DNA of 64,000 nucleotides from Ischnura elegans (taxonomy: Eukaryota; Arthropoda; Insecta; Odonata; Coenagrionidae), in assembly GCF_921293095.1 (NCBI RefSeq), contig NC_060248.1, forward strand, positions 129,034,972 through 129,098,971, written 5' to 3'. The notes beneath the pieces are model-generated. The model did not search any database. It was given only the letters and a program-made list of their open reading frames with translations, and had not been told where the DNA came from. How positions within the stretch are numbered: the stretch's first letter is position 1; the number at the start of each line of letters is the position of its first letter. This document shows, in pieces, positions 13,001 to 28,000 of the stretch. A program made the translations under genes and the position numbers.

Positions 13001-16000
13001 TGCAGATTCATCTGATATCGCCACACTGAATATACCAGCTTGCCGTTTAAAATTCTGGAACAGGAGCTTTCACTAAATGTCTAAGAGCGATTATCACCCT
13101 TGTCTTTTTGTACAGGTTCACAATGAACTTTCCGTATGTGTTGACTGCTTGGTTGAAGTTGGTGCGGCTGAGGTATCACTGATGTTTTAATTTCGTCTTT
13201 ATTCAGAATCGTGAGTTTAAACTTCCGCGCAATATCACTTTGACACTCTCCATTTTCAAAGTTATTGACCTCTTTCAATTCCTCTTCTACGTTTATGGTT
13301 TTTCTTGATAACTTCTCGATCTTTGTACCCGCATTCCTATTTTTAGCCATTGTTCTCTTGGTTTTCACTCTGCATTGCTCTATCGAAATTACCTTCAACT
13401 GCTGCACTGTATTCCTGAGATGCAGAGGGCCTACGATTGCTGGGAGGGAATGAAGCCATTGTGTTTGAGACTTTACAGCGAAACCTTTTACGTATTGATG
13501 CTATTCATATGCAACTCGCCCACCACTCCATTTCTCCCCCGTGAATACTGATGACCTTGAAGGCTTTAGCGTAGACCCTCTACCTGGCAGTCAATCACCT
13601 GTTAACCTATTACGGCAAAAACTACATCTCAAACCGTATTGTTTTAAAAATACTCATTTCCACCAGCCCCACGCTTAATTAATGATATAAATTAACTATT
13701 GTCATTCTGTTAAGGAGACGAGATAAATTACTTCGGTAGGCCGGCTATCTGGAGCAAATGATGAGTATTGCTTTTGGCCATTGCAGAGCAGTGGATTTTG
13801 ATTAATATATAAACAAAAAAAAAGATTTGAGGCAAGCAATTCTATTAATACGCATAAAATGATAGCAATTTCGTGTGTACCTACTTAGTGCAAATTCACG
13901 TTTTATCATGAGAGCATTAAAGTTTTTTGATTAGGCTACACTGCATTGTGATGTTTCCCCAAGGAACGAATTTGTGTGATATAGAAATTGCTCTAATCGA
14001 AATTGCGCTTAGTGAGGCATGGTAGCTTCACAAGAGCCAGGCATTCACTCATTTGCACACACCCGGTTTGGAAGCACAACGTAATGATTATTTGAGTCTA
14101 AAATTAATTAAAAACGATAATTATCAATGAGGGTCACTTTAACATGACCAGAAAGAAGCTATTTTTTAGTGGCCTAAATCATGCATTTCAATGATATTCA
14201 TTAAATTAAGTACACTCAATAGCATTAAATCAAAGATAATTACATTCAGCATCAGCATAGGATCTGCATGAATTAATCTGACCATCCATAACAAAAGATT
14301 TTTATACCCAGGCCCTTCTTCCCCTTTATCTTTGAACTTGGATGTGCTGTCTTTCCCCTTCAATGTTAATGACTGGAAAGAAAAAGGATAGTTTTATCAG
14401 TCAAGAAATCCACATTTAAAAAAAAAAAACCATTTTCAGAGCAAGATGCAAAGTTCTCTCCTCACCTGGATCATTCTTAGTGGTGTGTGAGAAATGTATC
14501 CCTGAGTTACTTTATTAAGAGTATCGGTGAACATTGACCTAAGCTCTGACGCTTTATTATATACAAGATCGATCTGGGGCCACCAACTTAATCGTGGTTG
14601 AGTTATGATCCTGAAAATAAAAATCACACCATCACAGTAGGATATAATCAGCACATGAAATAAAACTTAATATTATTTATTTCAATTGGGGATGGACGGA
14701 TCCAGGATTTTTTTCGGATCCGGATTCGCATCGGATCCTTGATTATCAGAGCCAGATCTTTCGGATCGGATATTTTCATCCGATATTTATTTTATCATTA
14801 TCCCCTACTCACGTCGAACAATATCTTTTCACCACTCTATTCCGTGAATTTGATGTAGTTCGTCAACTTGCCTAAAACAGTGCTACATGCACTTAAAGAC
14901 TAGAGTCCTCTACGTTTTTCCGAGTCAACTACCAATGACGTGCGTGCGACAGTGTATGGCGCGAAATTCAAAGTATTCGAGGTATTCGAGATCATACTTT
15001 GAGCATAATTATTCGAGATCTCGATTATCGAATACTTTCTACTATTCAAGATATTTAAGCATTTGTAGATACTATTCGCGCATCACTAATATTAAGCCAT
15101 GATAATAAATACCTTCATGAGGAATTACGTTAAGAAATTCCAAGAATTGTCATTTGTACATTTGAAATTAGTTGAAGTTGAAAAGTTTAGCCAAAGAAAA
15201 TTATGAAGCTCCACAATAAGAACCATCCACAGCAAAGAGTCAAAATCAAAAATTTAGGTCTTTATTTGCTTTATGACATTTTGCACTAGGATATACAGTA
15301 CCTCCTCCCTCTGTTACATGAACCTGAAATCTATATTTTGCACATTTGAAGGAAATAAAATCATTCTTAAGAAGTTCTGAGATTGCCCACCAACAGCCTC
15401 CTATCAGATTAAACAATTTAAGGCCTGAGCAGACCAAACATCAAACGTATGCCTCCATTTATTAATCATGGAAACACCATGTTTTCAATTGGATTCCCTT
15501 TTCCAGTGAAACCTTTCCATGAATAAATGTAAAGCCTTAAGTGCTGGCAAAATGTAGCCACTGTTTAGACAAATAAAAACTGTAAGTTCCAAGAGAGAAC
15601 AGTAAGAGTCGCAGAAAGGATGTTGTTAAGGGTTTGAAACGAGAGATCAAGTAGGTGAGAAGTGGAGGATGGAGATTACATTGAGGAGAGGAAGATTACA
15701 TTTTAATAGAATGAAACTCCAAATAAAAGATGATTGAGCATCAGGAGCAATTACTGCTCTACAGTACCTACTGGAGGTACAAGGTCCATTTAATATCAAA
15801 TGACAAATATGCTGAATGCTTCACTGTCTGCAGTAATGAGTATAAAGAGTACTAAGCCATTAAAGCTGATATTTGAAGTACTTATGAATACCATAAAATA
15901 CACTAATGCCTTAAATGCAGAGGTAGACCAAAGCATAAACACGGAATGAAGAACTTCTCAGGAGTACTGGAAATAATCTATTTTTAATTAGATGCTACAC

Positions 16001-19000
16001 AAGATTTTTTCTCGGGGAAAGATTATTTTTGTTAATTTAGAATTTGTTTCAACATATTTTAAATTTCCCCCTACTTTTTTTCCATGAGTAAATCAGTGCA
16101 TCATCAATAGATTACACTGTTTCAAAGTTAAATTACTATCCTCAAACAAAAAAAATCCCTTGGATTTTGGATGGGGAAATATGAATCCACTTTTCATTCT
16201 CCCCTTCCCTCCTCAGCATAAGGACCTTTCCCCACTGACAATCTTCTTTACAGAGTTATCTAATAACTCATGCATAAACATGGACCCTGATATACTTTTG
16301 AGAAAACACTGAACATTTATGAGCCATCCTCGTTAGAGTAGAAATACATTACACACTTGAGAATATGATAAAATGTAATGTTACCTGTACAAGGAGCTGA
16401 CAAGCACAAAATGATAAATGGAAGGAAAGTTTGGATTGAGACACACTTTTAAAGCTTCGTTGTTGTGAGGTTTTATCCTAAAGCACGAAACAAAGCAATC
16501 AACCATTAAATCCAATTCTGTCATTCCTCGTGCAAATGGTTTGTTGGGATTAAAAAGCAGCGCCTGAAATTAAACATTTATTCTATGACTCAAAGAAAAA
16601 TATGTATGACAGGCAAGCACAAAATCCAAATACAATTTCAACAAGACTTTCAACCCCAGAATGAATATGTATTTCTATGAAAAACTAATGACCACATGAT
16701 TAAGTAAGCTCACTCATATGATTCCAAAAATACTAATGATTTACATAAAAATGGAATTATTTTACCTTCAAGTCGTTGATGACACTCTGAACAAGAGTGA
16801 ATGCAACATTATTTGGATCAGAGTTGCTGATGTAGGTGGACGCTTTGCATAACTTAACGCAGGTTAAGGCAGCAGGTTCTGTGAACTTATTTGTATGTTG
16901 CCCAACAGCTCGTTTTATTGACTCTATAAACTGTTTTTTCTTAGAGTGACGAGGAGAACAAGGTGCTCCCATATCAGCATTCACTATTTCTTCCAAAACT
17001 TTCTGCAAAGAAATTCATAGCGATGATCGACTACCTTCGAGAAAGATTTAACACAATAGTTACAGTTTAAATAGTTAGAGATACATGAAATTTGTCAACC
17101 CTTCAACAGTGAAATGTCTAAAAATAATGCCAGTCGTTGAAGAATAAAAAAGAGCAATAATGCCAGTCGTTGAAGAACAAAAAAGAGGGTGTTTGCTCCT
17201 TGACGGCAATAGAGGTCCCATCCTTTTCCCATTTTGTTTACTCTCATTTCCCTGGACACATATCAAACTTGTTTTGCTCTTTATTGCGCTTCACAGCCTT
17301 TGTCCTTACTAGTGGTGACAGGGTGAGGGAGAAAGAGAAGTCATGTTGAGAGTGAATAATCAAGAGGACATATGGCTGAACGATACTCTCTCTCTCTTTA
17401 TGAGGACATTCTGCAGAGGAGGCATGTTGCCGGCAGCCCATCCCTCGTGGGGCCACCCATCCAGTGGCGCAGACTCCATGGGGCCTGAGGGGGCCCGAGC
17501 CCCCTCAAAAATTCGTTATGGGTGTGAGAAAAAAATGTGTCAGGCTTGTCCATTTTCCCCGGAGTGTCCAAATATCGAGATTAAAGTTATCAGGGCTCTA
17601 ATGTTGATCATATGCCTCTTCTAAAATGCTTAAAATACTTAAAACTCAATACTTATAAAATTTCCCGGGGCAAGATCCCTGGTTTGGGCCCCCCAATATT
17701 TTTTCCAAGTTGGCACCCCTGCACCCATCTTCTCCTCCCTTTTCCTCATTTATTGCTCACCCAACCACACAATTCCATTCCTCCTTAGCATTCCGGCTCT
17801 CGAGACTTGTTCCGTCAATTACCTTTTTCTGCAGGCATTCAACTCCATTGAGTCGAGAACAAACATTGGTGAAAAAAAAAACAGGAATTCTTTTCGTGCT
17901 ATTCCTATTCATTTTTCCGGAGATTTTGGTATGTTTTTATTTTTTCATTGCCCATTTCTTCTGGATATCATGGGTGGGCGAGACAAAACAAAAGAAAAAG
18001 GGACTGCAACACGAGAACAGTTATACAGCAGACTCCCGATTATCCGGCTGCGGTTTATCCGTGTTGCGGATTATCCGTGTTGCGGATTATACGTGCATGA
18101 TTTTCACTCTCGCTCAATATTTTCCACAATCTTTTTAAAAAAAATAAAATCAGATGCAAAATCATCAGAATTACGGCATTAATGCTAGGATACACCGGGC
18201 TTATTACTCCCGTTAGAATCCCCATCGTAAATTCACTAGTTGCATTCACAGGAGCACTGTGTTCCTGTTTTCCAAGCCTCGCAGTGTGGGACTGTGGTCC
18301 TTGATCACGGATACACAGCGTGCAGCAGTTGCAACTCGGGATGCAACTTGTGTGAGATGCAACTATGTGGCGTGGTGCCTGACAGCGTAGTTTCCGACAT
18401 CAAGCAGTGGTTTGGAAGCATTTGTGCAAACCACTTTTCTGTATCCATGATCACACAACCACAGATGTGTGGTTTTTGAAACCAGGCCTTACATGGAGCA
18501 TTAATAATACGAGTAAAACCATGTTATCGCCACTAAAAAGATGGCGGACTGGTAAAGAAAGATCTCAATGAGTCCGGGAAGCACTCTTAAATAACAGAAT
18601 AACTGCATAAATAATAATATGTTGTTTGTTCTACGTAAATTATGAATATTAAAAGACATTTAAGATAAAGTTTGGCTTATCCGTGTTTTCCCATTATTCA
18701 TGCCGTCTCTCCCCATCGTTAGCCCAGATATGTAATAGTGTGTGTACTGTACTAATAGCTCAAAATTCTTCACTTTAAGCATGATCAGTTCAAAGCTACA
18801 ATATCCTTTCCATAATTTGACATGTTCAGGGCTCTAAGGGCTAAAATTCAGGATGTGTTCTCTCAATTTCAAAATGCTGCCATTCTTGAGTTTGCCTCAA
18901 CAATAACCAGCCGGAGGCTTTCTCATTGGATTCGAGTCTCCCAGAAGACGTCGAGGATTACTTTTATTATACTTTCTCTATTTTAGAGTATGCTTTACTC

Positions 19001-22000
19001 ACAGCCAAATCAAAAACTTCAGTTGCGGAGACCTCTCCTCTAGCTGTTAATCAATTATCTCAGCTTCCTAGAGTTGATGCTCCTTGTTTTCATGGGGAAT
19101 TTTCAGAATAGGAATATTTTTATTGGAGGTCCATGAGAGAGAAGATATTTCTTTTGTGAAAAAGTTTCTGTATTTAACCACTACCATTTGTGGCAAGGCA
19201 GCTGCAGTTCCTTTCAGTGAGGATCATTACACATCAGCTTGAATAAAACTCAGTGATCATTGTGATAATCCATCAATTCTCGGCTTTGCTTCTTGGAAAA
19301 TTATTTTAGAGTTCACCTTCCAAATCTCGGTCCTTTTCATGTTTACCACAACTTCTTAATTTGTTGTCTGCAACACATTTGGCCTCAAATACCCTATGTA
19401 TTCCCAAATTGGGTGAGTGCATTATATTCTGGCTAGCTGCTCACGAAATCGACCAAGAAACCATTTCATAGTGTGGTCGTAAGTATTCTTGCCACTGGAT
19501 ATTCATTAGCTTTTGCAACAAATGCATACCATTTGATAAGAAAAAATTGGATCAAAGTACATATTCAAGGGATCAACAGCTTAACATGCATGGAAAAAAC
19601 GAATGTAAATCTGAGAGCTTTGCTCAGATAGGTCATTCTCCATGACAGGTGATATTATGACATAGTTTACTTCAAGTACACATTCAAATGAGACGAACAT
19701 TAGGTTGCAATAGGACTTACGGGTGAAAGAAGCAGCAACATAATTTGCAAAGGCCACACAGCAGCCCTGATTTTCCTGTTGTCTCCACAGCCATCCAAAA
19801 TGTCAAATAATCCCTCACAACATTTGGATAGATTTTCATTAGGTTTTCTCTGAAGAAAAAAATATTAAACATATACTTCAAACACTTAGGTCAAATGAAA
19901 GTATATTGTATCATATCATTAAAGCATATCCTTTGATAAGGTTCACCATTGACTTAAATATGCTGCATGATGTTAATGAAATATCATTCGCAAATTCAAC
20001 TTTCAAACTTTACTAAAAATATGATGAAACAATGTAAACAACTTGTATCACATTATTGATTAAGATTTTAAGTGAAACCTACAAAGGATATTTCATTCAT
20101 GACCGCATGGTTCCAGCACATCTCACCTGAAACAACCCTTTCTATGCAATCATTGTGTACCATGCATCACCTGGATATTATTTCATCAAGGACTATTGGA
20201 AGCAAAGAGGAAATAGCACACTAGTATAACAATGACAGAGAAAATCCTCGCTGCTGTTAAACAGAGGTAGTGACCAACAGGCCTAAGCTTTAGATAGAAA
20301 GGTCAAGGGTTCTCATGTGGGAATATTGATGATCAATCCTGATTCAATTCTACCCTCAACATGCTTTTTAAAACTGTCAATAAATTTTGGAAAATCTCAG
20401 CCAATGGAAAGAAACTAATTTTTAATTAAAGTTAATTTCACACACATTGCCTTAGTAGATGGTTTTCTACCAATCAAACCAAGACCTACACAGAAAATAA
20501 TATTAATTGAATAATTTTTAACCGAAGGGTGTGATAGATCCAACTCCAATTTAATGTTGGAAACACATGAAGTCACTCTATTGGGACAAAAAGATAACAT
20601 AAAAAGCTAAGAGAAGGATGATTTACAATATAAGTTCCTAATTTCGAATTTTATTTTATTTTTTTCAACCACAGATAACCAGGAACAAGTACATAAATAA
20701 CAATAAATTACTAAGGACAAACAATGAAACATCAAATTAAAAGCATTAGAGTGTAGTACTTAAGCACTTGAAAGAATAATGTATTACATGGCCCAAATTA
20801 TGCTTCAACATTTATATCTTAAAATCATAAAATATGGAGGTACTAAAGGTTTTCTAGCACAGTATAGCCTACCTGCAATTCCGCAAACTCTGGAGGATAA
20901 GTATCCATCCAGTTCCAAATGGCTTTCTCTAGTGATGTTATCAGGACAAGATGGGCAGACTTTTTCAGCAGACGAAATTTTTGAATAGTTTCTGCAAAAT
21001 TGGACGCATATTGATTAGGAACCAAAGACATAAACAATCGCAACTGACATAATTTTCCCATCAACACCAACTTTCAATTCCCACACACCTTGAAATATTT
21101 ATTGCACTGATTTAAGAGAATAATAAATAATCACGGAAAAATCATACCCCATAATACAGCTGAAAGTTAGGACATAGCATCAATAGCATTATACTTACCA
21201 GTTAATAATTTAGTTAGCCTATGCACGTCAACATTAATGTGTTGAATTAACTCAATATCGCTGTAGTCAGGATTTTCATCATTGCACGCACTCAACTCTT
21301 GAAGACTGAATAGAGAAGAAAATATCAGATTAGGAATTGAGTGATAACTACTAAAAGAAAGAAATACAAACAAGAAAACTAACCCAAAAATGAACTTCGA
21401 AAGCTAAAGAACAAACTAATCTACACTTTCAGGATTCATGGAGTTCTTACTAGCTAACATAAAACTTCTCTATTCATACGGTCAATTTTACTTACCGGGC
21501 AGATATCCTATTAAATACTGCATTGAAAAAGTTTAAACTTAACGCAAATAATACTTTGGATGCTAAATTTTTTAGTTGCAACACATTTGGATTTTCATTA
21601 TTATGTACATCTGAAACAAAAGAAAATAGCATGTTACAACCATTTTTATATTAAGTCACTACAAAAGTAGTTTTCATTCCATCCTAAGCACTACAAACAA
21701 TATTTCATATTTCCAATCACTTCCATTTCATTCATTTTAAGCCTAAAAATAATGTAAAACTGAAAGTTTTAATGAGGAAAATTACCAATAAATTGGCAGA
21801 TTTCCCTTAGCAGAAGTTTGACATTCATGGCTTCATCAAAACGCGTAGTGTCCTTTGGCTGACCACTTAAACATTTCTCCAATGTGTCCATTACAATCAA
21901 AAGGGAATCATAATAGTTTCTTTCAAAATCTGGACCATGTTGCTTTGGTGCACCCATCAATGTTGGAAACTGAAAGACAATCACAGCACCTCTATTTTCA

Positions 22001-25000
22001 TACCCTTAGAACCACTTTCTCACATAAAAATACTGAAGCAGAGCAGCCTGCACATCTAAGCCACTACCATCAACAACTGTAGCTATACTTACCATTTCAT
22101 TGACCTTTTGAAGAATTTTGGTAAGGCCTGAGATAACCAGGGAAAACCGATACCGACTTATTTGTATAAGGCAATTCTTGTTCTGTTCCACATTGACTCG
22201 TGAATGAGTCGTCTGTGGTCCAGTCCGACATGGTAACTAGAAAAAAAAATAATGATATTTAATCAATGATGATACACAGAAGGGAACTTGAATCACTTAC
22301 AAAGATGACTGAAAACTAAACTTTTTTCAAATTTGCGGACATGTTCCTCCTTATACAAAGCTTATTTAATGTAACGAGCATATTTCAGATTTTCAATCGT
22401 AAATTCCCCATTTGGCTTTAGGAAAATACATCAGCGATTCATGCCCTTTTTTTTGGGAGGTAAGCAAATGAGAAACACCAGTTTTGGTTTACATATAAAA
22501 TTGGTCCAAATTATGAACTTAAAATTTTTCAGAATTCGTAAGAAAGCCTGGCATTTTTTTTACTTGCCTTTTGTTATAACACAGTGGTAATTCACCCAAT
22601 CGTACACTACCTAAAGCTAACACTCTTTTGTTACACATGTGCTTTCATTTCATATGTATTTCTAGAATTTTCCCTAATCTTTCTTCACACGAAAACATTG
22701 TTTTAATTTTATCTCATTTCAAAAGTTCATTTTTTAATTTTTTTATCATAATTAATTTTTTTCCATTGCAATTTTAAATAATTCCATTTTTACCAGAAAC
22801 TAATTAGGTTATTATATCAAAATTTGCACTGACATCACCTACCACAAATTACGAAGCAAAGAGATTCGCACTAAATAAGAAGGCTTACATTTCAGCTCTA
22901 TGCTAAAAGTTGATCATATTAGACAAGAAAATCTAAATGTGTAGTCACAAACCATGCATTTAAATGGGTTTACAAAAGTCGCCACTTGCATCTCTGATGG
23001 ACAATATGATCCAAGTTTCATGGCAAAATATGGTATAATTAGGAGTATCAACCGAAATTTATATTCCTCATAATGTGATCTATTAAATTCATAACTTTTT
23101 TCAGCTATTCCTCACAATGACAAACTTTATACTGCAAAATGTTGGAAGAAAGTGCATTGCATTGCATTCATCACTGTGCCGCGGACATTTTTGCAAACCA
23201 GTTAAAATGTGACCGCAGTGGCAACAGAAATTAACCTTCAATGGGATGGAATTGCAGCTCTGTTATGCAGTGCCCTTGGCCGTATTGTTGAGCTTGTGTC
23301 TCAGTAGTGCAAGTGAGACTACCAGTCTGAAGATTGTTGGTTCGCATTTAGCTCTATGTTCAAATTGGTTGAAGAGTAAAATAATCTTTTCGCTTTTCCT
23401 GACTGCTGCTTCAAAACCACTTTCGATTCCACAACACTGTCTCCCTGAGGATGTTCGTATTTCTCCTGAGCTGCACTCTGATTGGCTGACTAAAATCATG
23501 AATAGCTCAGAAATGATGCATCTGAGCAAAAACATTTGAAGTGGTATTATGTTAAAAATAACTTACTCTATGTGAAAACGTCCATGGTAGCATATCAGTG
23601 ATTTTCTGACCACCCTATATAGTAACTAATGAGATGACAATATTACAGCCGATAACCACCAAAACTGAGTCTACATAAATCAACAAAGAGCCTCCTACAT
23701 TTTCCGACATATGTCACAGAAAACCTATTTTTCTTTATATTTAATATTATTTAATTTAATTTTATTTTATTTAATAAGATTTCCAATATTTAAGATAAGA
23801 ATCACATCATTACTCTCAAAAACTCAAGTATTCGTCTATTTAAGTGTCCCATCTTTACTAGAGACCTGAAAGTGGTCACAAAAACTAGCCTCTCTGTGGC
23901 CACCACTTTGAGAGTGTGTGAGAGATAACTCGAATTGTTCATACTGTATCTCACGGATATTTCCTTAGGTCTCCAACTGCCTCAGAGATCTGAGGTGGCC
24001 GGCAGCGTGACCGCCAAGCAGTCTATAGGCAGAATAGCAATCACTCCAGCAAGGCCCTTACCCATGCTACCGCCCCCATGTTCCTTTCTGATAAGGTTGT
24101 TTGGTGAACGACGGCTAAAAATACGACCGCCGGGCAAATGGTCATCTCCTAAACCCCTTCCACTTCAATTACTTTTCTGAATATCGTGCTCCTATTCTCC
24201 ATTTAATTTTTCTATGGTTCTTTCTCTTTTAAATGGTAGGTAGTGAAATGGTATTTTGTAATTTGTAATCAATGTAGAACCGTGAAATGTGATTATTAAA
24301 CATGGAGAAGACAGCTATAGATAAAATCATTTTAATCCTTCGATTGCATCACGTTTCATAAAATATGAATTATTTATGTATACTCTGAATTTTTTAACAT
24401 AGCTAAGCTTTCAAAATAATTATATTGTTCCTCAAAATAGAGCTAAACCAATGAAAATCCGATGACGAGATACACTCGCCATTGCACGGTTTGGCTTCGC
24501 AAGTTCATGACGAGCTAGACTCGTCACTTCAGCGCAAGGGGTTAATCTAGTAGCACGAATTCTGACAGCCAAGCGGCCTGAACGGGGAGATTTCGGGTTT
24601 CGCCTTCGCTTGCAGGCCCCTATCTCAAATCTCTCTCTTGACAGCGAGCTCAATGGAGGGTAAGCATTCCGCAAGTAGGCAACCACTCACAACACGCACG
24701 AGTTCGCCGGTTGCATAGCCTGCAGGATACGTTGATTTAACTCTTCTCATTTTGTGCATGAATTGCCATCAGAAAAAATTTCTCCTAATACCGGGAATCA
24801 AAACACGACCCTTTGGCTTTCCGGGCCACTACGCCATTCTCAAAGCAATAGTACCAAATGGTACAATTATACAATTCAGCGCCGTTCACCCGACAGGCTT
24901 CGAAATATTACTCTTCCTCATTCTCATCTGCTGCAGAAATCCTAACATTTACCAAGTGGGTCACATAAATAACTAACTAGCGCAGGCCGGACGGTGCTTG

Positions 25001-28000
25001 CAAGCGAAAACGTAGGCTCCAGAAAATAGACGAAAAACTAACGTTCGCACTTCGCGTTGATCACGGGCGACTTTCGGGCAAGTCATGAAAGAAGGTAACG
25101 GTAACCTGCTTCATCATTTGCTTAGTTTTGTTTGGCTAATACATATACACGGAAAACAGTTTTCATGATTCTAATCACACAACGATAAACTAATTGTTAC
25201 TGTTAGCTATTTTTAGCTTTCAAGAGAATTTTTGCTAAGGACTAGAATTTCAAAAGGTTATGCAAGCTTAGTGGGCGCTCAGACCACCTGCATGAATGTG
25301 TACGAATTATTTTTAATATTGAATATTTTAATGCTACTGTGGCGTGCTTGTGGGGAGCCTATTGCATGCTGGTGATCGGTAAATCCCTGCCAAATACCCT
25401 ATCGGTTATATGCTCGCAGGGTATTATGAAGAAATAGGCATCCAGCACGGTCCAGAATACATTAACGCACACAGCTGAGGTTTCGTTTGTGGTAGAGAGA
25501 AAAACGATTTCTTTCCTAGACTGATCAAGAACTCGTTGTTTTGCTAACGCAAAAAAACTGCAACGCAGACGCTTAAATTATCAATTCATTTCCTACTCCC
25601 TCTAAAAACTTGTCCCCAACTTCAGCCCTGCATTCTACGTTCAATTTCACATGGAATTTCTGCCAGCTCCACAACCATGAATTTACCTTGTTTCTCAATC
25701 GAACAGTTCGTCAATAACTATAAACCTCAAGTTAAGGCGGATTGGATTAATGATGCTGTATGTCAACCATTTCCCATGACGAAAAAAATAATTGTAGTGT
25801 AAATACCATCGCCAAAACAGGTCTTCAACTCATGCCAATTGAGACTTGTAACTTACTGCTCAATTCTTCGATAAAATAATCAATTATCCAAAATGCATTT
25901 ATTCTTATTTGCATCAACTTTCACTGTAAATTACTTAAAGAGTGCCGTGCTATTGACAAAATCTAATCAAATATCTCTAGAGTAGGAAAATAGGGAGGAT
26001 GCCCGGAATCGTAGAGAAACGATTCGTTAAAGACCCTCCAAAATATTTCTTGATTGCCAAATGGTTAAACAAAAATAGAATAAAACTCAACCTTTCAATC
26101 AAATCTTCAGCAACGATGAAACAATATTTCCATCGCCAGGACTTAAATCGGTCACTCGAACATATTTCACCACTTTTTCTTCAAATTTGAGCGCAGTGGT
26201 CAGCGCAGCGGCACAGATATTCAAAAGTTCACGGTTCGATTCCCGGTGGAAGGGAAATTTTTTCTCATGGCAATACATGTATATTTCACCGCCGCGTCGT
26301 TCACCACAGTGTGCAACGTAATAGAATTAGCAGTTTCAAGTAGGCGTTTTAAGAAAACTATGCCATTGGCAAGGAACTCACACACTGTTCAGGTGGGAAT
26401 ATAACAGCAGAGAAGGTTTATGAAGGCAGACTAATAATGACGAAAGCTTATCAAGGACTAAAATTAAATTTGTAGTGATTATATACAACGACGTTAAATC
26501 CCCGCATAATCCCCAAGTAAGACAAAAATTTGGGTTGTTTCGGCATTATATGGGACGTAATCCTCGCAAACAATTTAAGGCGAGTATAAATGATCACGCC
26601 AAATTGAAGTTTCGAACGTTAGATGTTCACCAGGTAAAATTTTCATAAATATAAAATTTCTCACGACGATAATCTCAAAAATTCTACAGTTAAGGGGATA
26701 GCATTGGTGTTGAGGCTTGAGTGCTGGTTTCCCACCCAGTTGGTCGGTGTTCATATCCCCACGGTGGCAGATATTTTATCGAGATTGCCCTATCCCTGCT
26801 TGAGCGTTTTGCGGAAGGCACTTCAAGTATAGCACAACGTCCGTCAGACGGGACGTTAAACCTTGGTCCCCTTGGCCTCTTTCGTAGAGAGCAGGCTGAC
26901 GCCGACGCCTTGTATCTCTCATGGCGCAAATAACCTCAGCTGTCGTTCACCTCCTCTAAATACCATTCCAGGGGAGGGAGTTCCACTCCTTGGTACCGCA
27001 CTCGCTAAGAACGAGTTTCTGCCCGAACGTCGACATTGTTCGAGGGAAAAAATTTAAATGTCGAGTAACGATCGTAAAACTGGGGGAATTCGCAAACGTG
27101 GATGCAGGGCTGACAATGGCGAATTGATTTGAATTAATAAATTCTCGTTTATTCGGAAAATTATGACAATTTTTGGCTTATTTCCATTGGGAATTTCGTT
27201 TTGTGGCAGGGCTGACCCTCAAGAAAAACCCACTAATGCCCCTGTTCCACCTCGGCGCCTTGCATTAAGAGCAGGCTAATGCCAACCCCGGGTTTCTTTC
27301 CACCATTCACTCCCTAACCCTTCCCTGTACGCAGGAAATCCCTCCCTCAGCTGTAGGTCGTCTCCTCCAAATATCATTCTGTAGCATCTCCACTCGCCGA
27401 GTCCCCCGTTCGGCCGCGGTTTTGCTCGAGAGGGAATTTCCTGCTGGGTCGCCCGCCCACGCGCGCACAGCTCCACCCCACTCACACACGCCTGCGCCGC
27501 ACGCGAAATCGAAAAAAAGAGCTGGACGAGTTCCAAAAACTGGTTTTTATTATAGAGTGCGGGAGCTGAAGATTCTCATAAACGCTCCCAGGTAATTTTG
27601 GCTTTCCATTCGCGATACAGAATAGGTCTTGGTAAGGCATGAGATTCGCAAATCGGTAGTTATCAATCGCCAGAGACACACGAATCCATTCATTGAAGAT
27701 ATTTTCTCATCACTTATCCATTATTCATACGCAATAGGGTAATTTCCTTCATCAAAGAAAACGAAAGGCATTGATTGCGATCTGTTACCCACCATTCGTG
27801 TATTCATAATATACAAATTATGTATTTGGTTTTAGAAATTCCAGTTTAGACGAATGACAATGGTCAATTTTAACCGCATTTAAAAACGGCCAGATTGGCG
27901 CCCATGCGATGCCACTCCACGTGACGTCACAGGGACCTAGTTTCTATACGAGTAGATAGGAGTTTTACATCGTCTGAGATTACCAATGCATGCATAAAGT

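Noticed and set aside
17710-18138. 142-codon open frame next to the hAT MITE
   Set aside because: It starts in the hAT MITE and ends in the Tigger-type element, so it spans unrelated sequence.
23246-23539. 97-codon open frame starting with a signal-peptide-like stretch (VPLAVLLSLCLSSAS)
   Set aside because: It lies in NF1 intron 1, an equally long frame exists on the other strand, and no family, splice site or repeat evidence supports it.
26190-26262. A functional tRNA gene
   Set aside because: A and B boxes are present, but I cannot pair an acceptor stem, and the 3' flank is shared with another copy, so a SINE fits better.
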